Assembly (NCBI GenBank): GCA_900549235.1
Contig: URNT01000006.1
Location: forward strand, 1 to 64,000
Direction of reading: 5' to 3'
DNA length: 64,000 bases
Source: an uncultured Clostridium sp.
GTDB lineage: Bacteria; Bacillota; Clostridia; Lachnospirales; Lachnospiraceae
Numbering within the stretch: the first letter of the stretch is position 1; every line of letters begins with the position of its first letter. Positions 17,766 to 26,469 of the stretch are shown one piece after another. Made by a program: the position numbers and the translations under genes. Below the pieces are notes generated by a model, which worked only from the letters and a program-made list of their open reading frames with translations, made no database searches and had not been told where the DNA came from.

Positions 17766-18764
17766 TCAGCCGCCCATGGAAAGTCCCAGATGCCGGTAGG
17801 CCGCCTCTGTAGCCATCCGTCCTCTCGGCGTCCGGTTAATCAGCCCGTTCATCAGAAGATAGGGCTCATATACTTCCTCCAATGTACCGGAATCCTCTCC
17901 CAGGGCCGCCGCCAGGGTATCAAGCCCCACCGGCCCGCCGGAGAATTTCTCTATAATCATAAGAAGGATATTCCTGTCGTTCTGATCCAGCCCCAGCTTA
18001 TCCACATCCATAATATCCAGGGCAAAATCCGTCACCTCTCTGGTAATGACCCCGTCATATTTTACCTGGGCAAAATCCCGCACCCGCTTAAGAAGCCGGT
18101 TAGCAAGCCTGGGGGTTCCCCTGGAGCGCCTCGCAAGCTCCAGGGCGCCGGAGCTTTCGATCTCTACCCCCAGCACCCGGGAGGAATGGAAGATAATCTT
18201 TCTTAACTCCTCTGGCGTATAAAACTCCAATCTCTGCACCACACCAAACCGGTCCCTTAAGGGGGCGGTAAGAAGCCCTGCCCTGGTGGTAGCCCCTACC
18301 AGAGTAAAATGAGGCAGCTCTAGGCGAATCGATCTGGCGGTAGAGTCCTTCCCCAGCATAATGTCAATGGCAAAATCCTCCATAGCCGGATAAAGGACCT
18401 CCTCCACCTGCCGGTTGAGACGGTGGATCTCATCTACAAAAAGCACGTCTCCTTCCTGGAGATTGTTAAGGATCGCCGCCATCTCTCCCGGCTTTTCGAT
18501 AGCAGGGCCGCTGGTAACCTTCATGTTGGTTCCCATCTCATTGGCTATGATCCCGGCCAGAGTGGTCTTTCCAAGACCTGGAGGGCCGTAAAACAATACA
18601 TGATCCAGCGCCTCCCCTCTGTTTTTTGCCGCCTCAATATAGACCTTTAAGGTGGACTTCAGCTTTTCCTGGCCTACATAGTCACTGAGGCTCTGGGGAC
18701 GGAGGGTAGTCTCAATCCGCACATCCTCCTCTGTCGCCTCTGTTGTTATCATTCTCCGCTCCAT
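17766..18764 (-). CDS. ruvB: Holliday junction branch migration ATPase RuvB
   Basis: A 332-residue AAA+ motor of the RuvABC system. It shows [11 protein letters not shown], the Walker A loop [10 protein letters not shown], Walker B FVDEIHRL, the sensor stretch GATTRAGLL and the C-terminal winged-helix ending ([10 protein letters not shown]). The start is the ATG at 18764 behind GAGG, 25 bases after ruvA. It drives branch migration of recombination intermediates together with RuvA. Confidence 0.97.
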   Translation of the reverse strand: MERRMITTEATEEDVRIETTLRPQSLSDYVGQEKLKSTLKVYIEAAKNRGEALDHVLFYGPPGLGKTTLAGIIANEMGTNMKVTSGPAIEKPGEMAAILNNLQEGDVLFVDEIHRLNRQVEEVLYPAMEDFAIDIMLGKDSTARSIRLELPHFTLVGATTRAGLLTAPLRDRFGVVQRLEFYTPEELRKIIFHSSRVLGVEIESSGALELARRSRGTPRLANRLLKRVRDFAQVKYDGVITREVTDFALDIMDVDKLGLDQNDRNILLMIIEKFSGGPVGLDTLAAALGEDSGTLEEVYEPYLLMNGLINRTPRGRMATEAAYRHLGLSMGG

Positions 18765-18789
18765 ACGCACCTCGCCATATTATAACGTA

Positions 18790-19416
18790 TTATAAGAAGG
18801 AAAGGTGCTTTAAGGATGCCCTGAGAATATCCTCCGCACTCATGTCCTCTGTTACCTCTGTTTTCTTAACCGCCCTCGCCGCCTCGGCGCTGCTGTAGCC
18901 AAGAGCCACCAAAGCCTGCACTGCCTCGCTGGCCGCGGCTGCCATACCGGCTCCTGCCTGCGCCGCTCCCGGCGCCTCGAAGGCGCCTGAGGTCATATTC
19001 TCGAGAAGCTCCTCCGCCGATACCTTATCCTTCAGATCCAGTATGATCCTCTGGGCGGTCTTGGTCCCTACTCCCGGCGCCCTGGAAATCGCCTTAGCAT
19101 CCCCGCTTATAACAGCCAGACGCAGCTCATCCGGCCGCAGCACAGAAAGAATCCCCAGTGCTGCCTTCGGCCCGATGCCGTTCACCCCGATCAGCTGCCT
19201 GAACATCTCACGGTCCTGCCTGTGAAGGAAGCCGTACAGGGTCATGGCGTCCTCCCTTACCTGAAAATGGGTGTACACCGTCACCTGGCTTCCCAGAGGC
19301 GGAAGGGCCTCCAGTACAGAAAGGGGTACATGGATCCCAAGACCCAGGCTTCCTGCCTCCACTACGATCATATCCTCTTCAACCGCCATAAGCGGCCCTT
19401 TTACATACGAAATCAT
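18790..19416 (-). CDS. ruvA: Holliday junction DNA-binding protein RuvA
   Basis: A 208-residue protein with the three RuvA parts: an N-terminal OB fold (MISYVKGPLM to about 62), a double helix-hairpin-helix (GVNGIGPKAALGILS and APGVGTKTAQRIILDLKDK) and a C-terminal UBA-like domain that contacts RuvB (ALVALGYSSAEAARAV). First gene of the ruvAB transcript. A LexA-like box lies in the shared upstream region with the divergent exonuclease gene. Confidence 0.97.
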   Translation of the reverse strand: MISYVKGPLMAVEEDMIVVEAGSLGLGIHVPLSVLEALPPLGSQVTVYTHFQVREDAMTLYGFLHRQDREMFRQLIGVNGIGPKAALGILSVLRPDELRLAVISGDAKAISRAPGVGTKTAQRIILDLKDKVSAEELLENMTSGAFEAPGAAQAGAGMAAAASEAVQALVALGYSSAEAARAVKKTEVTEDMSAEDILRASLKHLSFL

Positions 19417-19453
19417 CCTCTATCCTGTTCCTTTTACTCGTTATCAGGCTTCC

Positions 19454-19482
19454 ATCATAGCATACCCGGAAAGCCATTGCAA
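19454..19482 (-). promoter_or_regulatory. Promoter of ruvAB
   Basis: On the minus strand, TTGCAA (19482-19477) and TATGAT (19459-19454) are 17 bases apart, about 40 bases before the ruvA start. The LexA-like palindrome lies just upstream of this -35 box. Confidence 0.6.
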
Positions 19483-19498
19483 GAGGTCAGAAGCAAAT

Positions 19499-19518
19499 AA
19501 TCGAACAAATATTCGATT
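19499..19518. promoter_or_regulatory. LexA/SOS-like box between ruvA and the yprB-like gene
   Basis: A perfect 7-6-7 palindrome, AATCGAA-CAAATA-TTCGATT. Its core CGAAC-AAAT-ATTCG differs from the Gram-positive LexA consensus CGAAC-N4-GTTCG at one position. It is centred between the two divergent -35 boxes. ruvAB is a classic SOS operon, so LexA control is a reasonable inference. Confidence 0.6.
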
Positions 19519-19524
19519 TTCTTC

Positions 19525-19553
19525 TTGCAATCTGATCCGTTTTGCGCTACACT
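19525..19553 (+). promoter_or_regulatory. Promoter of the YprB-type exonuclease gene
   Basis: TTGCAA and TACACT, 17 bases apart, directly downstream of the LexA-like box and 30 bases before the start codon. Confidence 0.55.
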
Positions 19554-19582
19554 GTTACCATCACCTCAAAAAGGAGCTGCCT

Positions 19583-20719
19583 ATGATCACCATCAAGCAT
19601 CCGATTGACTTTCCCCTGTCCTATCCCCTTGAGCGGATCGCTCCCTTAAGGGATCTGCTTTTTTTTGATATAGAGACCACCGGCTTTTCCGGCGATACCT
19701 CCCAGCTTTATCTCATCGGCTGTGTCTACCATGACGGCTTTGGATGGAAGCTGATCCAGTGGTTTGCCGACAGCCGCCAGGCAGAAGCCAGCCTCCTGGA
19801 AGCCTTTTTTACCTTTCTGGAGCGCTTTAAGGTGCTGATCCACTTTAACGGGGACGGCTTTGACATTCCCTATCTTCAGAAGTGCTGCCGCCGCCTGGGT
19901 CTTGACTTCTCCTTTGACTCGGTCCTGAGCCTGGATATTTATAAAAAGCTGCGTCCTTACCGCAGCTTCCTGGGCCTTGAAAGCATGAAGCAGAAGGCTG
20001 TGGAGACCTTCCTGGGCATCCGCAGAGAGGACAGGTACACCGGGGGCCAGCTGATCGAGGTATACCATGAGTACCTTCTGACCCGGGATCCCCGCCTTCA
20101 GGAGCTTCTGCTCCTGCACAACGCGGACGATTTAAAGGGTATGCCCTCCATCCTGCCTATCCTGAGCTACAGCGATATGCTGGAATCCCCCTTTGAGCTT
20201 ACAGACTGCCAGCTTTTATCCTGTGAGGACGAAAACGGACGGCAGCCCTTCCTCTCTCTGGAGTGGCAGAGCCCCTGTACCATCCCCGTCCCCCTGGAGC
20301 ACAGCCTTTCCCCGGTCAGCCTGGAGCTCCATCAGAACCGGCTCTCCGCCGCTATAAGCCTTTATGAAGGGGAGCTTAAGTATTTCTACCCGGATTATAA
20401 GGATTATTATTACCTCCCCTTCGAGGATACTGCTGTCCACAAAAGCGTAGGAGAATATGTGGACCGGTCCGCACGAAAAAAAGCCACGGCGAAAACCTGT
20501 TATACCAGGAAATCCGGGCTTTTTATTCCTCAGTTTGCTCCTCTGTGGGAACCGGCCCTGCGTGAGGACTACAAGGCCGCTCTCAGCTATGCTGTTTATG
20601 ATCCTTCTCTTTTAGAGGATCCCGTCAGTGCCCGCGCCTATGCCTCCCAGCTCCTTGACTTTGTGCGGCAGGCTCCAGGCGGCAGGATACAGAACAGTCC
20701 GTATAAATCTGGGTCGTAG
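19583..20719 (+). CDS. YprB-type ribonuclease H-like 3'-5' exonuclease
   Basis: A 378-residue protein with an RNase H-like DEDD exonuclease fold in residues about 20-190: LLFFDIETTGFSGD (first acidic motif), HFNGDGFDIPYL (second) and HNADDLKGMPSIL (third). It probably acts on DNA or RNA ends. The start at 19583 follows AAAAAGGAGCTGCCT; the frame continues upstream without a site. The promoter shares a LexA-like box with ruvAB, which suggests a repair role. The last 95 bases overlap the 3' end of xerD on the other strand, and the final 15 residues may be a run-on tail. Confidence 0.82.
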   Translation: MITIKHPIDFPLSYPLERIAPLRDLLFFDIETTGFSGDTSQLYLIGCVYHDGFGWKLIQWFADSRQAEASLLEAFFTFLERFKVLIHFNGDGFDIPYLQKCCRRLGLDFSFDSVLSLDIYKKLRPYRSFLGLESMKQKAVETFLGIRREDRYTGGQLIEVYHEYLLTRDPRLQELLLLHNADDLKGMPSILPILSYSDMLESPFELTDCQLLSCEDENGRQPFLSLEWQSPCTIPVPLEHSLSPVSLELHQNRLSAAISLYEGELKYFYPDYKDYYYLPFEDTAVHKSVGEYVDRSARKKATAKTCYTRKSGLFIPQFAPLWEPALREDYKAALSYAVYDPSLLEDPVSARAYASQLLDFVRQAPGGRIQNSPYKSGS

Positions 20720-21527
20720 ACATATCCGAGTGGCCCAGCATGGTCTGCACCGCATGGATATCCGCCCCGCTTCCCAGCAAATGGGCGGCAAAGGAATGGC
20801 GCAGGGTATAGGGCGTTATATCAGCCTGGATCCCTGCCAGTTCCCCATAGTGCTTTAACAGCTTCCAGAACCCTTGACGGCTCATGGCCTTCCCGCTGCA
20901 GTTGGTAAAAAGCCACTCCGAGTCCTCTCCCTTTAAGAGAGGGGTTCGTCCCCTGTCCAGATACCGGGTCAGCGCCTGTCTGGCAGTCTTTCCAAAGGGG
21001 ATCATCCGCTCCTTCCCCCCCTCACTGCAGGTGATGTATCCCACCTGCATATTCAGATCAGACATTTTAAGCCCCGTCAGCTCCGAGACACGGATCCCGG
21101 TAGCATAAAGAAGCTCCAGCATGGCTTTATCTCGAAGCCCCTTGGCATTGCCTGTATAAGGCTGGGCCAGAAGGGCATTGACCTCATTGACGCTCAAGAT
21201 CACCGGCACCCGTTTTTCAATCCTTGGAGCCCGGATCAGCTCTGACGGGTCCTTGTGGATCCTTCCCTCCCGGAGAAGGTATCCAAAAAACGCCTTCATG
21301 GCAGCCAGCTCCCTGGATATGGTAGAAGCAGCCTTTCCTTCCTTTTCCATAAAAAGCAGGAAGGAATTGAGGCTTGTCCTGGTAACCTTTTCCGCCTCCG
21401 TGATCCCCTCCTTCTCCAGAAATGACGCAAGCTGTGTCAGATCCCTGCGATAGGAGATCTCTGTATTTTTTGTCACCCGTTTCACATCACGCATGTAACC
21501 CATAAAAAGTGCAATATCTGATGTCAT
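20625..21527 (-). CDS. xerD: Tyrosine recombinase XerD with an atypical C-terminal tail
   Basis: A 300-residue site-specific recombinase that resolves chromosome dimers. It has an N-terminal SAM-like core-binding domain (about 5-85) and the catalytic domain (about 105-285). The expected residues are visible: LYATGIRVSELTGL (Arg), the Lys region at GGKERMIPFG, HSFAAHLL with TLRHSFA (His and Arg), LGHSDMSTTQ (His) and the nucleophile tyrosine in QIYT. The usual ending after YTH (a Lys-rich helix ending in HPRA) is missing. Instead 23 unrelated residues run antisense through the exonuclease gene. The partner-interaction helix may therefore be altered. Other frames do not restore the normal tail. 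The ribosome site is weak. Confidence 0.88.
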   Translation of the reverse strand: MTSDIALFMGYMRDVKRVTKNTEISYRRDLTQLASFLEKEGITEAEKVTRTSLNSFLLFMEKEGKAASTISRELAAMKAFFGYLLREGRIHKDPSELIRAPRIEKRVPVILSVNEVNALLAQPYTGNAKGLRDKAMLELLYATGIRVSELTGLKMSDLNMQVGYITCSEGGKERMIPFGKTARQALTRYLDRGRTPLLKGEDSEWLFTNCSGKAMSRQGFWKLLKHYGELAGIQADITPYTLRHSFAAHLLGSGADIHAVQTMLGHSDMSTTQIYTDCSVSCRLEPAAQSQGAGRHRRGH

Positions 21528-21593
21528 AGCTTAATACCCCTATACACATTTTCATAGTCTGGGTAAAAATCCCAGTATGGCATATCGGTTAAT

Positions 21594-21622
21594 ATTATAG
21601 CGAGATTCAGCCATAAAATCAA
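21594..21622 (-). promoter_or_regulatory. Promoter of xerD
   Basis: On the minus strand, TTGATT and TATAAT are 17 bases apart, about 70 bases before xerD. This allows xerD to be read separately from the lipase gene. An inverted repeat CTGGG/CCCAG (21559-21575) lies in the leader. Confidence 0.6.
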
Positions 21623-21679
21623 ATACATTTTCCCACTTTACTTTCATTTTTAAGGTTTTTTCCACAAAGCAGTGACACA

Positions 21680-23035
21680 TCAGAACCCTTTTTCCCTCAG
21701 ATCCGATACCAGGCGGACGTAAAACTCCACTGGATCGAAGCCCTTATAGTCCTCCCGCTTCAGATCGATCATATCCCCATGGGAGATCCCTCTGTGATAC
21801 CGGTTAGTGACGATCCCCAGATCCTTTCCCCATCTGGCGGACTCCGGCGTTACAAGCCCGTCGTTTGGCCCATCCACCATGCGGATGATGAGATAAGGGA
21901 TCCAGAGCAGTGGATCACTGAGGCAATCCTTCATAAGGGAGGCGCAGCTCTGATAATAGACACCGGGGGTATCCTGTACCCTTTCATTAAACTGATGGCT
22001 GTACTGGGTAGAAAACTGCCGTGTTGCAGTATAAAAATCAGGATGAGAGTCCCCCATCTTCCGAAAAAACCAGTCAAAATAGCGGGCCACAGCACGGTAC
22101 AGCCAGTCCGGCAGACGGCAGGCATGATCTACAAAGCGGCAGCCTCTGTGAGGGGTGCATATGGTGGTCAGGGAAGCCACCTGCTCCGCCGCTCCCAGAA
22201 CACTGATAGCATAACGGGAATCCAGACCACCCTTTGAATGGGCGATGATATTTACCTTCTCGCAGCCTGTTTCCTCACAGATCTCCTGGATCTTTTTACA
22301 TATATCCACCGCATTGTCAGCGGCTGTGCCAAAGGCCTCCTGATGGCCGTAATACACTCTGGCCCCAAACCGGGTCAGTTCCCTGGGGATCCTGCCCCAG
22401 TAGTTAAAATACCGCAGGTCCCGGAATCCTACACCATGGACCATAAGCAGGGGATAACGGGTCCGGCACAGGTCTGACTCCGCCCGGATCATCCGCACCG
22501 AGGCCCTGCAGCACTCAAAATCATATTCCTCATGCACCATACGGGCCGCATACAGAAGCACCAGCAGATTGACCAGAGGGATCCACATGGCAAGGAACAT
22601 AAGGAGCCGGGTTTTCAGACGGAGCCGCCTGGAAGTGAAAAAGATACGGAGAATCCCGTTCCATAAAAGAATAAAAAGCATGGCCCAGCCGTAAAGATAG
22701 CTGAACAAAGAAATTTTGTCTAAGGAAACGGCTCCTCCTGTAGCCCAGATAACTCCAAGAAGGGCCTGGACGGCAAAGCCGTACAGAGCCGCATAGATCA
22801 GGCTCCTGCCTCCCTCCATCACTGTAACCCGCCAGGAGGCAAAAGGCCCCTTCCTTACCGGCAGGATATTGTAAGCCATCCATATAAGCCACACCAGAGC
22901 AAAAAGGGGCAGAAGCGCCACCAGCCTTGCTGCTCCCAGAGCTTCCATTTTATTCCAGATCTCACTGGCGATCCATGGGATGTTAACGGCAATCGGTATA
23001 TAAACAGCCAGCGCCGCCCGCTTTATCAGACGCAT
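21680..23035 (-). CDS. Membrane-anchored alpha/beta hydrolase (lipase-like)
   Basis: A 451-residue protein with four or five hydrophobic segments in the first 170 residues and an alpha/beta-hydrolase domain after that. The domain shows the oxyanion strand LLMVHGVGFRDLRYF, the nucleophile elbow AHSKGGLD (serine in A-H-S-K-G) and TPHRGCRFVD, as in triacylglycerol lipases and PGAP1-like hydrolases. A late His (GISHGDM) could complete the triad, with Asp in DGPNDGLV. The active site should face one side of the membrane. The gene sits between spoIIM and xerD. The substrate is unknown, most likely a lipid ester. Confidence 0.8.
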   Translation of the reverse strand: MRLIKRAALAVYIPIAVNIPWIASEIWNKMEALGAARLVALLPLFALVWLIWMAYNILPVRKGPFASWRVTVMEGGRSLIYAALYGFAVQALLGVIWATGGAVSLDKISLFSYLYGWAMLFILLWNGILRIFFTSRRLRLKTRLLMFLAMWIPLVNLLVLLYAARMVHEEYDFECCRASVRMIRAESDLCRTRYPLLMVHGVGFRDLRYFNYWGRIPRELTRFGARVYYGHQEAFGTAADNAVDICKKIQEICEETGCEKVNIIAHSKGGLDSRYAISVLGAAEQVASLTTICTPHRGCRFVDHACRLPDWLYRAVARYFDWFFRKMGDSHPDFYTATRQFSTQYSHQFNERVQDTPGVYYQSCASLMKDCLSDPLLWIPYLIIRMVDGPNDGLVTPESARWGKDLGIVTNRYHRGISHGDMIDLKREDYKGFDPVEFYVRLVSDLREKGF

Positions 23036-23053
23036 CCTGTATTCCTCCTCCGC

Positions 23054-23587
23054 TTAAAATGTCCCCATCCAGACCTCAATCCAGGCTCCAATCCCGGTTC
23101 CTGCAAGAAGCATAAGACCTGCAAGGACATGGACCTTCTTCTCTCTCTGCTCTGCCCACCGGGCCAGAACAGCCCATACTGCCCCGTAGATAAGCCCCTG
23201 GGGAAGCACTGAGCCCAGAAACATCGGAAGTCCCAAAAGCCCTTTTCTGGCAGTAAGCACAGACAGCGCCGCCCCCAGGCACAGCCCCACCCCACAGGTA
23301 AAGGCTCCAAACAGAGCCCTGCTGCAGATCGTAAGCCCGGCCAGCCACCCGGCACAGACCTCCGCCGCCCTCTGGCGGAACACCCGGAAAAATGCCTCCG
23401 CCCAGGCGCCGTTTCCTTCCTGAAAAAACGGCTGTCCCGCTGCTCCCAGGATCCCTCCCATCACCAGACTATCTCCAAAGGCCAGAACGGCTGCCGTCCC
23501 CCCCAGGATCCCCAGAAGAAAGCAAAACAGCAGCCAGTCCTGATATGTAAAGCCAGCCCTCCAGGGGCCGGGGAACCGGTTCCTCAT
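23054..23587 (-). CDS. spoIIM: Stage II sporulation protein M
   Basis: A 177-residue polytopic membrane protein with about five hydrophobic helices, matching the SpoIIM family in size, the RALFGAFTCGVGL stretch and the LPQGLIYG motif. In Bacillus, SpoIIM bridges SpoIID and SpoIIP in the engulfment complex; spoIID is 18 kb away here. AAGGAGG precedes the start. It follows the Nudix gene on the same strand and precedes the lipase gene by 18 bases, so they are probably co-transcribed. Confidence 0.82.
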   Translation of the reverse strand: MRNRFPGPWRAGFTYQDWLLFCFLLGILGGTAAVLAFGDSLVMGGILGAAGQPFFQEGNGAWAEAFFRVFRQRAAEVCAGWLAGLTICSRALFGAFTCGVGLCLGAALSVLTARKGLLGLPMFLGSVLPQGLIYGAVWAVLARWAEQREKKVHVLAGLMLLAGTGIGAWIEVWMGTF

Positions 23588-23643
23588 AGCCCGGCCTCCT
23601 TGTTTGCCACTTGAGACAATCTATGAATCAAAGGAAGGGTTTA

Positions 23644-24234
23644 TTACTGGCCAGCCCCACCGTTCATCTCATCTGCCTTATCGACAGAACGGTACTTTCT
23701 GGCGTAGGCCATGATGGCCGCAATGGTCTTGCCGTCCGTGATCCTTCCGCTGTAGATCAGCTCCTCCAGATCCTCCAGCCTCCAGGGCTCCACCTCAATA
23801 ACCTCGTCCTCATCCAGATGCTGTTTGGATGGGATCAGGTTATGAGCCACAAAAATGTCAATGGCCTCATCACAGAATGCCACTGTGGTATTCAGGCTCA
23901 TCAGGTACTCCAGCTTCTCGGTCCGAAAGCCTGTCTCCTCCTCCAGCTCACGATAGGCGCACTCCTCCTTGGGCTCATCCGGCGCATCCAGCTTCCCCGC
24001 CGGAATCTCCAGCGTATAGCGGTCCAGGGCATTGCGGTACTGGCGCACCATAAAGATCCTGCCGTCTGATGCTACAGGAAGGACGGCTGCCGCCCCGTCA
24101 TGGTGGATATAATCCCAGCGGGCCTCATGGCCGTTTGCAAGAACTGTATCCTCATAGATTTTTAAAATGTTCCCCTGATATTTTAACTGCCGGTCCAGAC
24201 GGATCACTGGTGCTGTCTCCTGTTTTTTCTCCAT
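23644..24234 (-). CDS. ADP-ribose pyrophosphatase-type Nudix hydrolase
   Basis: A 196-residue Nudix protein. The Nudix box GKLDAPDEPKEECAYRELEEETG (read in two parts: GKLDAPDE and RELEEETG) lies near residues 88-111, after the VRQYRNALDRYTLEIPAG stretch typical of NudF/ADP-ribose pyrophosphatases. It probably hydrolyses ADP-ribose to AMP and ribose-5-phosphate. In Clostridia a gene of this kind often precedes spoIIM and xerD, as here. Confidence 0.88.
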   Translation of the reverse strand: MEKKQETAPVIRLDRQLKYQGNILKIYEDTVLANGHEARWDYIHHDGAAAVLPVASDGRIFMVRQYRNALDRYTLEIPAGKLDAPDEPKEECAYRELEEETGFRTEKLEYLMSLNTTVAFCDEAIDIFVAHNLIPSKQHLDEDEVIEVEPWRLEDLEELIYSGRITDGKTIAAIMAYARKYRSVDKADEMNGGAGQ

Positions 24235-24276
24235 TGTGAATACCCCGCTTTCATTTAAAATATACTTTTAACATAT

Positions 24277-25089
24277 TTATTTCATTTTCTGGCTCTTTTC
24301 ATAGCAGGCATCCGCCGCCTTGATCACGGCGCTGCGGAACCCATGCTCCTCAAGGGCTGATACCCCCGCAATGGTGGTTCCTCCCGGAGAGCAGACCTCA
24401 TCCTTCAGCTGCCCCGGGTGCTTCCCTGTCTCAAGCACCATCCTGGCGCTTCCTAAAAGGGTCTGGGCGGCCATCTCATAGGCCGTCTTTCTAGGAAGTC
24501 CGTACTTGACGCCTCCGTCTGCCAGGGCCTCAATAAACATATAGACAAAAGCCGGCCCGCAGCCGCTGACACAGCCCACCGCATCCATCTGGCGTTCCTC
24601 TACTATCTCCATACGGCCGCAGGAGGTAAAGACAGCCGCAATATCCGCCTGCTCCTCCTCTGTATAAACCTCTGGTCCGTAGGCAACACCGGTCATGCCC
24701 TCCCCAAGAAGGGCCGGCGTGTTGGGCATGGCCCGGATAACCCGGACCCTTCCTCCAAGACGCTCCTTTATATCAGCCGCCGTAATACCAGGAGCCAGGG
24801 AGATCACGATCTGTCCCGCATCCAGTCCCTCACGTATCTCCTCAAATACCGTATCAAAATACTGGGGCTTTACAGCCAGGATCACATACCGGGCCGCCCG
24901 GACACAGTCCAGATTAGATTCCCCGTGGGCCACGCCTGTGGCTTTTGTTACCGCCTCCATCTTTTCCTTATGGGCTGCCGTAAAGATCAGTTCTCCCGGA
25001 TCCATGGTCTTTAAAAGACCATTTAAAATAGCTCCTCCCATATTGCCCATACCGATAAAGCCGATTTTGTATCTCTTATTTTCACTCAT
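24277..25089 (-). CDS. proC: Pyrroline-5-carboxylate reductase
   Basis: The last step of proline synthesis, reducing pyrroline-5-carboxylate with NAD(P)H. The 270-residue protein has the N-terminal Rossmann motif IGFIGMGNMGGAIL, the MPNTPALLGEGMTG segment, the helix GCGPAFVYMFIEALADGGV and the signature DEVCSPGGTTIAGV. Start chosen at ATG 25089 with GGGAGG upstream, overlapping the lysA stop by eight bases, so the two are co-translated. Confidence 0.96.
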   Translation of the reverse strand: MSENKRYKIGFIGMGNMGGAILNGLLKTMDPGELIFTAAHKEKMEAVTKATGVAHGESNLDCVRAARYVILAVKPQYFDTVFEEIREGLDAGQIVISLAPGITAADIKERLGGRVRVIRAMPNTPALLGEGMTGVAYGPEVYTEEEQADIAAVFTSCGRMEIVEERQMDAVGCVSGCGPAFVYMFIEALADGGVKYGLPRKTAYEMAAQTLLGSARMVLETGKHPGQLKDEVCSPGGTTIAGVSALEEHGFRSAVIKAADACYEKSQKMK

Positions 25090-26356
25090 GGCCAACGCCT
25101 CCCAGTATATCGCAGAAATCAAAGGTTGCAAAGTAATCTGCAGGTGTCTCTGCCCGGCGGATCATTTTCACTGAGCCGTCCTCCTTCAGCAGAAGCTCTG
25201 CGGATTTCAGCTTTCCATTGTAGTTGTATCCCATGGCAAAACCATGAGCGCCGGTATCATGGATCACCAGGAAATCTCCCTTTTCAATCTCCGGAAGCAT
25301 CCGGTCAATGGCGAATTTATCATTGTTCTCGCAGAGGGAGCCTACCACATCATATGTGTGGTCGCAGGGAGCCTCCTCCTTCCCAAGGACGGTAATGTGA
25401 TGGTAGGCGCCGTACATCGCCGGACGCATCAGGTTCACGGCGCAGGCGTCCACGCCGATATATTCCTTGTGGGTATGCTTCTCATGGATGGCCTTTGTTA
25501 CCAGACAGCCGTAAGGCGCCAGCATAAAGCGACCAAGCTCCGTACACAGAGCCACATCTCCCATGCCTGCCGGTACCAGTATCTCCTCATATACCTTCCG
25601 TACTCCCTGGCCAATGGCCAGAATATCATTTGCCTCCTGGTCAGGACGGTAGGGAATCCCCACCCCGCCGGAAAGGTTGATAAAAGATATATGGGCGCCG
25701 GTCTCCTCCTTCAGTTTTACTGCCAGCTCAAAAAGAATCTTTGCCAGCATGGGATAATATTCATTGGTCACCGTATTGCTGGCCAGAAAGGCGTGGATGC
25801 CAAAGTTCTTTGCCCCTTTTTCCTTCAGGATTCGGAAGGCCTGAAAGATCTGCTCTGTGGTCATGCCGTACTTGGAATCCCCCGGATTATCCATGATGTC
25901 ATTGCTTATCTTAAATACCCCGCCTGGATTGAAACGGCAGCTGATGGTCTCCGGAATATATCCCAGAGTCTCCTCCACACACTGGATATGGGTAATATCA
26001 TCCAGGTTGATGATGGCCCCCAGCTTCTCTGCGTAGGCAAATTCCTCCAGAGGCGTATCATTGGAGGAAAACATGATCTCATGTCCCTTAAATCCGCAGG
26101 CCTCTGACATCATAAGCTCTGTCCTGGAAGAGCAGTCGGTTCCGCAGCCCATTTCCTTTAATATGTTTAAAATAAAGGGATTGGGAGTTGCCTTTACCGC
26201 GAAATACTCCTTATAGCCCTTATTCCAGGAAAATGCCTGCTTGAGCTTTGCCGCATTTTCCCTGATCCCTTTTTCGTCATACAGATGGAACGGCGTGGGA
26301 TATGTCTGCTCCATCTCCTTGATCTGCTCCAGTGTAACAAATGGTTTCTTTTCCAC
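25082..26356 (-). CDS. lysA: Diaminopimelate decarboxylase-like PLP enzyme
   Basis: A 424-residue fold-III PLP decarboxylase. The cofactor lysine is in EYFAVKATPNP (about residue 50), the phosphate-binding glycines in FINLSGGVGIPYR, and the late VGSLCENNDKFA contains the conserved Cys of the active site across the dimer. Most likely it converts meso-diaminopimelate to lysine; relatives acting on other amino acids cannot be excluded. The start is GTG 26356 behind GGAGAA; the longer reading overlaps the pyk terminator. It is followed by proC. Confidence 0.85.
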   Translation of the reverse strand: MEKKPFVTLEQIKEMEQTYPTPFHLYDEKGIRENAAKLKQAFSWNKGYKEYFAVKATPNPFILNILKEMGCGTDCSSRTELMMSEACGFKGHEIMFSSNDTPLEEFAYAEKLGAIINLDDITHIQCVEETLGYIPETISCRFNPGGVFKISNDIMDNPGDSKYGMTTEQIFQAFRILKEKGAKNFGIHAFLASNTVTNEYYPMLAKILFELAVKLKEETGAHISFINLSGGVGIPYRPDQEANDILAIGQGVRKVYEEILVPAGMGDVALCTELGRFMLAPYGCLVTKAIHEKHTHKEYIGVDACAVNLMRPAMYGAYHHITVLGKEEAPCDHTYDVVGSLCENNDKFAIDRMLPEIEKGDFLVIHDTGAHGFAMGYNYNGKLKSAELLLKEDGSVKMIRRAETPADYFATFDFCDILGGVGHE

Positions 26357-26388
26357 TTTCAGTTCTCCTTCCCTGTGTAAAAAATAAA

Positions 26389-26448
26389 AGTCCGCCGGGG
26401 AGTACATTTTACACCCTACCTGTGGCATATTGTACTCCCTGACAGACT
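26389..26448 (-). terminator. Terminator of pyruvate kinase gene
   Basis: On the minus strand an 18-base stem (AGTCTGTCAGGGAGTACA with its partner, including G-U pairs) is followed by TTTTATTTTTT. It lies between pyk and the lysA start. Confidence 0.8.
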
Positions 26449-26469
26449 TCTTTGTCCAGCGATATTTAA

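Noticed and set aside
20625..20720. Frameshift as the explanation of the unusual XerD tail
   Set aside because: I read all three frames after the QIYT nucleophile and none gives the usual XerD ending, so a simple sequencing frameshift does not explain it.
25244..26107. Open frame of 287 codons opposite the decarboxylase gene
   Set aside because: It is antisense to a well-supported enzyme and shows no start signal or family signature.
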